From contig CM066325.1 in the NCBI GenBank assembly GCA_033807775.1, positions 18,781,301 to 18,845,300 on the forward strand: 64,000 nt of DNA, read 5' to 3'. The notes below the pieces were generated by a model. The model had not been told where the DNA came from and ran no database searches. It saw only the letters and a list, made by a program, of their open reading frames with translations. Below are positions 21,346-31,800 of the stretch, one piece after another; position 1 is the first letter of the stretch; every line of letters begins with the position of its first letter. The DNA comes from Saussurea involucrata. Taxonomy: Eukaryota > Streptophyta > Magnoliopsida > Asterales > Asteraceae. The translations under genes and the position numbers were made by a program.

Positions 21346-22815
21346 TGTAACAACCCAGACCAAACATACATCATATAACATATTATACATATCATCGTTT
21401 CATAACAAAAAATACATAATAGATCATGTACGATCCCTTAGTCTCAAAACTATTTAATACATATTTCAGTATAAACTTTTTGCTAATATTACAATACTAT
21501 CCCTACGAAACGGTTTAGGAAAACTTCATAATTAAAACAGCCTTCAAAGCATCTTACACTTTATCCTTGCCTTTATATCTTCCTTGACGTGGAATACATA
21601 TTTTTGAAAACAAAATGAGGGTTAGACCAAACGGTCTAGTGAGATAATCCCTGTCAGTTTAGTAATTCTTTTGTAAAACACAAATATACAACAAGTATTT
21701 AAATACCAAGCAAGACTCATGCACTGTGTACAACTCCTCCTTCACATGGACATATTAGTTGGTTGCGAACCAACTAATTAATTTACTCCACAGCACTTAC
21801 ATACAGCCAACTCCGATGCACTTACATACAACCAATACTCTGCCGGCCCTTAGTCCGGCCAAGGTGCACTCGTGTAGTATAATGTTCATATAAATACAAT
21901 ATATATCTCAATATATCATATTTTCATTTATAAACACGTCATCACATTCCTACCACATATCCATCCCATATATATATATATATATATATATACATTCCAG
22001 TTTGAAAACGTTTTTAAAGTAAAACTCACATTGTTAATAGTTTGAAGCCACACACGTGCAAACGATACAACCGAACACCACTCAAGCCACACTTCACCGA
22101 TGAGTAAACAAGTCTATAATATACACACATAGATGTAATTTACACAATTATATGCATATAAGACTCCCTACGATGATTAAGGACCCTAAACGACCCGTCA
22201 GACGCCCCCGAATCACAACCGGGTTAGAAACCAAACAACCGACGTCAATCACAAGACTTTGGGTTTGTAATTGGCACATAAAAACATGTTCAAAGTGTTC
22301 AAATGGTATTTTACACTCAAAACGAGTACCCATACCCCTATATTCCGCTTTGAAACGACACGAGTACGTAACAATAAAAAAATCAGAAACCAATACCGGA
22401 ACCCCAATACCGGAACTCCAATTTTGTCAACCCAGAAATCGATTGAAATCGATACAAATCATAAAATCGACAAATCTAAACCGATAGGAATCTAGTATTA
22501 TCAATTATAAACACAAAACATAAATGAACTATACCTCAATAACGATTCCAAACGAACCCAATCGAACCCAATCGAAACCCTAATCGAACGACTCTTTCTC
22601 CTGCTTTCTCTCTGCTTCAAAATACACACACACAACACTTAATGAACCCGACTTCTGATTTCATAAGGAGGTGTCGATTTTCTTATAAGGGTCCCAAATT
22701 GCAATTAAGGACCCGAACTTCCCAAAATGACAAAACACCCCTAAACTTATAAAACTAACTCAAACTTACCTTAAAATAAAGATAAATAAACAGATAACTT
22801 ATCAGGGTTATTACA
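21346..22815 (-). repeat. 3' LTR of the pol-less element
   Basis: Left LTR, minus orientation. ORFs within it (for example 22152-22487) recur in the other LTR and look like chance frames. Confidence 0.9.
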
Positions 22816-22817
22816 AT

Positions 22818-22830
22818 ATCTCCCCCTTAA
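22818..22830 (-). other. polypurine tract
   Basis: TTAAGGGGGAGAT on the minus strand, adjoining the 3' LTR. Confidence 0.85.
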
Positions 22831-22871
22831 AAGAATTCTGTCCCGGAATTCGGTCAAACGAAAAGGTACGG

Positions 22872-24383
22872 TTACTTAGTTCTCACTACTACATCGAACT
22901 CCAACAAGGACATCGAAAATAACTTAATAGGCATTCCTAACCCATCTATATCTATAACACAACTATCAAATACCTTTTTAATGTAGATAAGCAACAAAAG
23001 AATGGAGGCACAAATCACAAATGATCGGTTTGCACCGAAGTCAAATAACACTTCAGCACGTGTAGAGTTTATTAGAATTGTACCTGTAACAATGTTAGGA
23101 CTTTCCTCCACCTCTTGTTCTGTCATTTGAAAAACACGACCCTGGGCTCTTGGTAGTTCAGGCCTTTGTACTCCTCCCGGCCTAATACTTTGTGGTCTCA
23201 TTGACATATTACCCTGTTGAGCTCTCCACTGTGGGCAATCAGACTGAACATGATCTGGGGAATTACAATGAAAACAAAATCGAGTCACCCGACAATCCTT
23301 AGCGATATGACCCGACTTTCCACACTTGTAGCAAATTCGGGAATCAACATAGCAGTTTCCTTGATGAATGCGATTACATTTAGGACACGACTGTTTTGTT
23401 GGTCTGAAAGGTAGATGACTATCAAACCTCGGGGATCTGTATTCCTTTGAATCGTACGTTGGTTCCTCCATTTTTCTTTTCCCAAAACGTTTCTCACTAG
23501 TATCCCTCCCTTTATCTCTTTCAACATTTTCTGCAGCACCCACTGCGGCTGAAAATGTATCTGGTCCTTTTGCAATTACCAAACCTCTAATCTCTGAGTT
23601 CAATCCAAAGATAAATCTTTCCATTTTGAGGGCCTCCGTAGCGACATAATATTCAGCAAAGCGGGACTTCTCCAGAAAACGAGCAGTATAATCTCAGACT
23701 GATAAACTTTCTTGTTGCAGATTCATGAACTCTTCTTCTGGTTGTCTTACGACAGCTTGAGGACAAAACTTCCTTTTAAAAGCTATGGAGAAATCTTCCC
23801 ATGAAAATGTAGAATACACATCTGGTCCTTTAGAAGTAATAAAATCCTCCCACCAATATAGAGCATCGGCTTTCAGCATTGCAGTTCCATATAACACCCG
23901 ATCTTCATCGACACATTTGCTGGTTTTGAAGATGGCTTCTATTTCTTTTAACCACCTCATATCTTTTGCTGGATCTCTTTCCCCTTAGTAGGTCGGAGGT
24001 TTGCAACTTAAAAACATCTTATAATCACACTTCTTTGGCACCGGTATAACAACTGGTGTAATAAGTGTCTCATCTTCCAAATTGGGATCTGGTATTTCAG
24101 TTTCAGTGTGACGAGGACGATCAAGCATAGCTTGTATATTGGCCTGTAATCTTCCCATTTCAGCGGCCAAATCATCTCTTGTAACAAAGTCAGTGCCCTG
24201 GGGTTGAGTCCTACCTCCAGATCTACCTCTACCTCGTTCTCCACCTCTCCCTCTTGTCCCGGTTGTCCTTTCCTGTATATTTCTGGTTATTGGATTTGTT
24301 CTATTGGGATATTCTTCTTCATCTATATTCATACGTCTAGTACCACTTGCCATTCTGTTGATTTTCACAGGGTTAAGATACAT
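22872..24383 (-). pseudogene. gag with partial protease of the pol-less element
   Basis: One frame runs the whole length with two in-frame stops (at about 23985 and 23694). It opens with a Gly/Arg-rich segment (RGRGGERGRGRSGGR). The gag domain follows (MRWLKEIEAIF, ALYWWEDF, FMNLQQESLSV), then three cysteine motifs including CYKCGKSGHIAKDC and CFHCNSPDHVQSDC, which bind element RNA. The protease begins VTGTILINSTRAEVLFDFGA; its D-S/T-G motif reads D-F-G. The flap part is partly lost (LFSMSLLEFDVVV remains), and the frame then ends against the 3' non-coding region. Everything from the protease end to integrase has been deleted in a single junction near 22875. Confidence 0.85.
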
Positions 24384-24601
24384 ATAAACACATACCCCAT
24401 ATAATAAGGTATTCCAGTTCAGACATGTACCTGTATGTTCATAATTACACTGGCCAGGTGTAATTTGAAATTACCTTACATGATGTTCCTTCGACCTTTT
24501 ATATGTAATATCCCAAGGGTTCTATAATATCAGGGACATCCTATTTCACATGCAGTTTAAGTCTAGGTATGGATCCAAATACCTAAATCCCTTAAACTAG
24601 T

Positions 24602-24613
24602 GCTCTGATACCA
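24602..24613 (-). other. tRNA-iMet primer binding site of the pol-less element
   Basis: GCTCTGATACCA lies two bases from the 5' LTR at 24616. Confidence 0.9.
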
Positions 24614-24615
24614 TC

Positions 24616-26083
24616 TGTAACAACCCAAACCAAACATACATCATATAACATATTATACATATCATCGTTTCATAACAAAAGATACATAATAGATCATGTA
24701 CGGTCCCTTAGTCTCAAAACTATTTAATACATATTTCAGTATAAACTTTTTGCTAATATTACAATACTATCCCTACGAAACGGTTTAGGAAAACTTCAGA
24801 ATTAAAACAGCCTTCAAAGCATCTTACACTTTATCCTTACCTTTATACCTTCCTTGACCTGGAATACATATTTTTGAAAACAAAATGAGGGTTAGACCAA
24901 ACGGTCTAGTGAGATAATCCCTGTCAGTTTAGTAATTCTTTTGTAAAACACAAATATACAACAAGTATTTAAATACCAAGCAAGACTCGTGCACTGTGTA
25001 CAACTCCTCCTTCACATGGCCATATTAGTTGGTTGCGAACCAACTAATTAATTTACTCCACAACACTTACATACAGCCAACTCCGCTGCACTTACATACA
25101 ACCAATACTCCGCCGACCCTTAGTCCGGCCAAGGTGCACTCGTGTAGTATAATGTTCATATAAATACAATATATATCTCAATATATCATATTTTCATTTA
25201 TAAACACGTCATAAAATTCCTACCACATATCCATCCCATATATATATATATATACATTCCAGTTTGAAAACGTTTTTAAAGTAAAACTCACCTTGTTAAC
25301 AGTTTGAAGCCACACACGTGCAAACGATACAACCGAACACCACTCAAGCCACACTTCACTGATGAGTAAACAAGTCTATAATATACACACATAGATGTAA
25401 TTTACACAATTATATGCATATAAGACTCCCTACGATGATTAAGGACCCTAAACGACCCGTCGGACGCCCCCGAATCACAACCGGGTTAGAAACCGAACAA
25501 CCGACGTCAATCACAAGACTTTGGGTTTGTAATTGGCACATAAAAACATGTTCAAAGTGTTCAAATGCTATTTTACACTCAAAACGAGTACCCATACCCC
25601 TATATTCCGCTTTGAAACGACACGAGTACGTAACAATAAAAAAAATCAGAAACCAATACCGGAACCCCAATACCGGAACTCCAATACCAGAACTCCAATT
25701 TTGCCAACCCAGGAATCGATTGAAATCGATACAAATCATAAAATCGACAAATCTAAACCGATATGAATCTAGTATTATCAATTATAAACACAAAACATAA
25801 AGGAACTATACCTCAATAACGATTCCAAACGAACCCAATCGAAACCCTAATCGAACGAATCTTTCTCCTGCTTTCTCTCTGCTTCAAAAAACACACACAA
25901 AACACTTAATGAAACCGACTTCTGATTTCATAAGGAGGTGTCGATTTTCTTATAAGGGTCCCAAATTGCAATTAAGGACCCGAACTTCCCAAAATGACAA
26001 AACACCCCTAAACTTATAAAAGTAACTCAAACTTACCCTAAAATAAAGATAAATTAAACACCTAACTTATCTGGGTTATTACA
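24616..26083 (-). repeat. 5' LTR of the pol-less element
   Basis: Right LTR, minus orientation, nearly identical to 21346-22815. The microsatellite near 25235 is shorter than its partner near 21970. Confidence 0.9.
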
Positions 26084-26119
26084 TTAAATGACAATCTTCA
26101 ATCTTCTTAGGTTCTATAA

Positions 26120-27151
26120 GGGTGCATTTGGTGATGAGACAGAACAGAACAGAACACACTTGTTCTGTGTTTGGTGTGACTATATGTGGAACAGATAGGA
26201 ACTAGGTAGAACAAGGATGGGACACGCGTGTTCTACTCCAACCCCTGGAACAAGATAGAACAAGCACTTTTGTACCAAAATACCCTTCAAAACCTAAACC
26301 CATCGATCAGATTCAGGCCTCCATATTTGCTCGACTTCATCTTCATCTTCACCCGATCGATTCTCTAGATCGACCTCTCCATATGTATTCTTCTCTCAAT
26401 TTACCAGTTAATCGATCATCTCCTCTCGATTTCAACTTTCCTCACCCGTTTGTAAACCCCTCGATCAGATTCATGCTCGAGTTTGACTTCACCAAATCGA
26501 CTTCTTCATCTCACCAGATCGACTTCTCCACATGTAATCTCCTTTCTATTTCACATGTAATCGACTCTCTCCTCTCGATTTCACCGTTCCTCATCTGTTT
26601 TGGACCTGCGACTTCATTTTCTTTAACCTGTGATTTCATCGTTCTTCCCATTGTTGGATATGATGCTCAAAAACCCACCTGATTAAGATATGAATTGTAA
26701 CTCAGATTCTAGATTGTGGTAATCACCTTTTTGATGTTTTGGTAGTCTTTGATTCATGTGTTTATGCTCCAAAACTTACAAACTAGATATGGTGCTCAAT
26801 GGACTTGATGCTCAAAAACTTGAATACGATAGAATCTATAATATGTTTTTCATGGGTTTTGTACAATGATTATATATTTGATTCATGGGTTTATGCTCAA
26901 AAACTTACAAACAGGATATGATGCTCAATGGATTTGATGCTCAAAAACTCACAAATTGGATATTTGTTAATTTTCATTCAGATTGATTTTTTGGTAAAAA
27001 AACACTAAACAACTCGTTAAGGGTAAATTTTTCATTTTAACATGTTTTGTTCTGTCCTGTCCAGTCCTATCCAGTCCTATCCTTACTTACCAAACGTTGG
27101 ACACCTATTCTGTCTGTTCTGTTCTGTCCTGTCCCATCACCAAACGCACCC
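26120..27151. mobile_element. Tourist-like MITE, long copy
   Basis: Terminal repeats GGGTGCATTTGGTGATGAGA and TCCCATCACCAAACGCACCC, each followed inward by ACAGAACAGAAC-type words, flanked by TAA on both sides. At 1,032 bp it is far longer than the 385-bp relative at 37464-37848. Its interior has repeated GATGCTCAA(A/T) words and a chance ORF. It lies inside the Copia remnant, 31 bp from the TTAAA duplicate of the pol-less element. Confidence 0.85.
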
Positions 27152-27449
27152 TAAGAGAGATAAACTTGACATATAATCGGTTTGATGACCCCCTATGATT
27201 TGTTTAATAGGATGGCTATTTGTCTATTTAGTATGAAGGGTCAGTTTATGTATTTGATGAGTCATAAGTGAGATTTTGTGAATAAGTTGGATCTTCAGAT
27301 AAAGTAGGTGAACTAGGATCAGTCAAGGTTACTACAAGTTCAGTGGAGATGGGTGAAAGAGGGTGATCATGAGATATATTAAAGCAAGAAGGAGAGGATA
27401 AGTTATAATATGAGAGTGAATTTGATACGGATTAGATCTCAGCACTTGC

Positions 27450-28395
27450 AGAGAGATCCATTAATTAAGTTCATATTCATTAAATGTGTTTGAGAAAGAT
27501 GATGATGGAGCTCCTTTTTCATCAAAGTGAACTTTAATTTCTTATCAACACACTTCCTTCTTTGATTGTATACTCTAAATGCTTTTGAGACAGTAGAGTA
27601 TCCCACAAAAATTTCCTCATCGAATTTAGAGTGAGTCCTTGCTTAATGATTAGTTATAAAATTCTTATGCTAAAGGAGTTTTTAAGCCACCTTTAGGAAT
27701 CGAATAAACACTCATAAAGAATGGTAAGCGCTACGTTCTATGACCTCCAGATTAAGAAGTAGGAGGATACGCAGAGAAAGAGCTCTTGAAGTCTACCCGG
27801 GCACGTTTCTTCATTCATCCATTTAGGCCCGACTATGAACACGTGGATCCAGGGACAATCCTGGGAAGGGTCAAAAAGTGTATCCACCCGGTCCGGGGAA
27901 GGTGTGTGAAATCCTCTCACGTTATTGGTCAAGTAAGGGCTCAAGCTTCATTCTCGCTTTGAAAATCATCTCGCCTTCGGGATCAAACTTCCTAAGATGA
28001 TCTATATCGTTGAGAATGTAACATATACATTCGAAAGTGTGAAAGAAACTGATGTTTGGCTTTCTCCAATGAAAGAGTTCTTACGAAGTCGTATGATGTT
28101 TCTTCACAATGATAGATCTATTTTGAGTAAAACATGCAGTATTTACTACTTCAACTTATAAATAGGTAGGAAGACAAGCATCACCAATCATGGATATGGC
28201 AACCTCACATAGAGTTATGTTTTTTCTTTCAACAATACCATTTTGTTGTGGGGTTCTAGCATAAATCTGAACATAAATCCTTTTGATCAGAACTTCAATC
28301 CTTTAGATGAAGTGAATAATTTTATCAGGAACCTCATTCTTTGATTGTAAGAGAAATAACCAAGTGATCCACAAAGGTCTATGTGTAAAAGGTAG
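27450..28395 (-). pseudogene. Copia integrase remnant
   Basis: From the right on the minus strand: LLHIDLCGSL, then ARTPQQNGIVERKN near 28250, EVAISMIGDACLP and VNTACFTQNRSIIVKK, then RKPNISFFHTFECICYILND near 28010. After a gap the frame resumes with KFDEEIFVGYSTVSKAFRVY and KLKVHFDEKGAPSS near 27640-27480. These are the C-terminal half of a Copia integrase and its linker to the reverse transcriptase. Frameshifts and stops abound. About 300 bp (27665-27970) between the two blocks is not Copia-like and looks inserted. The linker between 27152 and 27450 is poorly conserved. Confidence 0.85.
27665..27970. other. foreign segment inside the Copia integrase
   Basis: A less A+T-rich stretch interrupts the Copia integrase reading. 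On the minus strand 27944-27738 stays open (SPYLTNNVRGFHTPSPDRVD and WIHVFIVGPKWMNEE), but I do not recognise the product. No terminal repeats or target duplication could be assigned. Confidence 0.4.
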
Positions 28396-28899
28396 AGAGA
28401 TGATGTGATAGAAGAACAACTTTTAGATTTAAACAATGTGGGATCTTACAAGGCAACATTCATTCCTCTCCTCAAACAATGTGGAATCTTACAAATTTGT
28501 ATTTCAAATGTTATTAAGGTGATGCTCGTTTACATGAAAATGCTTAATATGAAGTTTTATTTCATTTCGTTTTGATAAGATGTGGTGTTAAAGTTCGAAA
28601 GAGAAATAAAAAGGCTGTTAGTATTCGTAAGATTGATAAGCTAATTTTCTCCATCAATGGTAATTATATTAATTACATCAAAATAAACGATTATATATTG
28701 CAAGTAACTCATAAATTTATATAATTTTTTGTTGTAAAAATTGGGAAAAAGAGAGAAAAAAAAAACGAATGGCACAAAAATGGAAAAAGCAATTGTTTAA
28801 GGGTGCAAACTGTAAATATAACACATCCTCGCCTCGCGGTGGGGTCACTCCGACACTCAAAAACAAGTCCGTACACATATAGCACGCAGGTATCGCTTC
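28396..28899. promoter_or_regulatory. intergenic region upstream of the exonuclease gene
   Basis: The region is A+T-rich with a short less A+T-rich stretch (28820-28895) just before the start codon. Two AACAATGTG(G)(G/A)ATCTTACAA words lie at about 28430 and 28480. No clear TATA box was found, and promoter position is inferred only from its place before the gene. Confidence 0.35.
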
Positions 28900-31800
28900 A
28901 TGGAAACCCCAAATTCTGACCTAATTCAACAATCTTCTACTGTTGACGCCTATTCAGATTGGGATCTGCCATTTACCGACGAAGAACTTCAATCAATTGA
29001 AGCGGTATTTGAATCTGCTGCTTCTTCTTCCTCGTCTCGGAAATCTGGTGCCGATTGCGACGGAAATCGTCCGGTAACTCGCCGGAGGTTGCCGGATTCG
29101 TTGTTTAATTTCAGAGACCAATCTACATTGTTAGACGACAAATCATCAAGTGAATGTAACCCGATTGGTGCATCAAGTTCGTTTTCTTTATTGCCTTGCC
29201 GTAGAAACCGGTTTTCTAACCCGTGTGGCTCTTTGTATCGTGGTAATTTGTTTGCTTTATTTTTCAAATTTTATTTCAATCGGTTATGTGATGTTGTGGA
29301 TAAGTGTTTCTTTGTTTCTTGCATTACTAAAATGAACCGGGGAAAATGCAAATGGAGAAATTCAAGCTTCTGGCATTGTACTTGAGGATAAAAATGATGA
29401 AATGAGCATGATAAAGATAGGATAATAAACTAACAAAATTTTACAATTTACTCTGAAGTTTATGGAGTTTTTATGTATCATTTCTTTCAAGAGAAAAAGT
29501 AACTCAATGCAGATTATTCCTGTCCCAAACTTAGAAATACAATTTTAAAATGACAAATTCTAAGGGTAAATATTTATCTCAAAATGTGCCCTTAATGGTA
29601 CCTAAGGGTTCAGCACTGGTGGTACTGTACTGTAATGATGGATAATTTTTTTTATACAGTTAGGGATGTTCAAGGACATCATAATGTTGGATATGGAACC
29701 TGTAAACTGGTCAAGGACTTCATGTATCAAACTATGAATGTACCAGATAATTGATGAATTGGGTAATTAAATCTGACCATGGAATTAAGCAAAGTGTAGA
29801 ACCATGTAACTATGGTATTTGATTTTCTTTGCCTGCAACTGCTATTGTGTCTCTGTGTGTGATGATCATTCCCAACATATAAGTCATATGTTTTTATTCA
29901 AATGCATCTCCTTTTTCGGAATGGACTATAAGGAAAGATGTATAATAATTTCGGACAAGGGGGTAATATGAAACTTACTTGATGTGAATAACAGAATAAC
30001 TGGATATGTAAGATCGCAAAACTTGCTATGATTCCTATTGCAAAGCAACAAGATGACATGATTTTATGCTAAATGATGTAGTTTCATGTAAATGGATTTG
30101 GAAATTCAAAATGAGTTTCTTCTTTTACTTCTTTGTCCACAGCAAGGCCTTCATAAGGACCTTGACTTGACTAAGGGAGGTGCAATTAGAGCCCTTGGAA
30201 CTATATACTTTCAAAATCACAACAAACATGTCACTGATGAAGGATCAATTGTAGGATCATGCATTACATTGTCTTCTTGTTGCTTTAGTTTGAAAAATGA
30301 ACAAGGCTAGAGTAACAGTTTATATGGCTAAATGGTTGCATCATATATTTATTTTGTATGTCACACAAAGTGATTCTTCTCTTTTAACATTTTGTAATGC
30401 TGTATAATGTTTCACTCGTTTGCGTTGGTTCTGAGACAGAATTTGTGATAAGAAATATATAACGAATAGCTAATTATCTCCATCTAGAATTAGTTACAAA
30501 GATACAAAAGTACACAAGCGATTTGTAAACATCTTCTTTGTGATTCCTGTTTCAGATAAGTTAAAGATGAGATACCCTGCAATGACTTTTAAAGGTCATA
30601 TTGTTTACAGCAGAACATTTTCAGAGGTGGAGAAAGCTGCAAATGAGCTGTTAACGTTTGTTGAAACTAAGAATAGAGATGGGGGTCATGCTGTTTTCGG
30701 ACTTGACATCGAGTGGAAACCATCATTTAAAAAAGGTTGCTAGCTGAACAGAATATGTTTTTTATTGCATTTTGTCATGTGTTCTTGATTCCATGTCCAT
30801 TTGCGTGCAGAACTTCCTTTTTTTCTTGAGACTGCCATCCCTAGAGAATGTTAAGGAGCAGGCTTACATTAATACATATATCTCTTAAAGAAATGATATT
30901 CACCAATAGAGTTATCTATTTGTGTTCCTTGCCTTTTCTATCTGAAATACAAAGCGGCAGCTTGTAGCTTTGAATCTAAATACTAGCAAGTACAGTAGTT
31001 GATACGTTTTTGTGGTGTACATTGAGAAATTAGGGGAATCGAATGGTTGAATTGAATGGAATGATTAAAGGAAAATACAAGTCCTATGGCATTCGAGAGG
31101 CCATGGTCTCTCCCTGAGCTACGCTCCTGTAACAAACTCACAAAACAGAATGCCTAAACTAATGGCCACCTATCTTATTTATACTAACTCTAGCCTACCA
31201 CTTCTGACTTGTTGACTTCTAAACACAGGGTACACCAATACCCGCCCCTCAACACACACCTTGTCCTCAAGGTGGAAAAAAATAGAAAAAGAATCGATAC
31301 ACTATTGCGAATGAAAATGGGATACTTGCAGCTTTTGTTCCAAGGATTCTCTCAACTTCATTCTTGTACCAGCCTGTGAAATCCTTGACCCCTTTTTCTT
31401 CTAATGAAAGATTCCGAAAGAAGTAAGGCCACATAACATAATATTCCCAATTGGCTTTAAGAACAGATAAATTCTTCCAATCCAGTTTCAGACCCCACTC
31501 CAAAAAGGTTGTGTCCTTCGTTCCAGGAAGCCCGCCACTATTAGTTTTGCGCCTAACCCCAAACTGGTCAGCCAAAAAGCGCCCTTTTTCTTTTAAAACA
31601 AGGCCCAGCCGAGCCCGCATCACTTGCCTAACCACCTTGTAACACTGTCTTTTCAATGCCAGAGCCAAAATCAAAAGAGCTCCGGTAAGTCTGCCACTTA
31701 TAAACTCATCTAATTGCTCCTGTCCAAATCTACTCTCAACCCAACTGTCATGGCCTGCCACTTGGAAAGAATCTAACAGTTTTGTTCGTTGTTTTGCATA

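Larger units (their letters stand above)
21346..26083 (-). mobile_element. pol-less Gypsy-type element with intact LTRs and gag (TR-GAG type)
   Basis: LTRs of 1,470 bp (21346-22815) and 1,468 bp (24616-26083) start TGTAACAACCC and end GGGTTATTACA. The target duplication is TTAAA at 21341-21345 and 26084-26088. PBS and polypurine tract place it on the minus strand. The 1.8-kb interior has gag and a partial protease but no reverse transcriptase, RNase H or integrase. The two LTRs differ only by scattered substitutions and short indels, the largest seen being the (TA)n length near 21970, so the insertion is not old. Confidence 0.93.

Noticed and set aside
22152..25800. Pairs of matching ORFs of 70-128 codons
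   Set aside because: They recur because they lie in the two LTRs of one element; both strands are open by chance.
26383..26682. 99-codon ORF
   Set aside because: It is inside the long Tourist-like MITE and has low-complexity Ser/Phe/Pro composition.
30092..30310. Possible extra exon of the WEX-like gene
   Set aside because: Exon 1 and exon 2 already join in phase, and the family has no matching segment.
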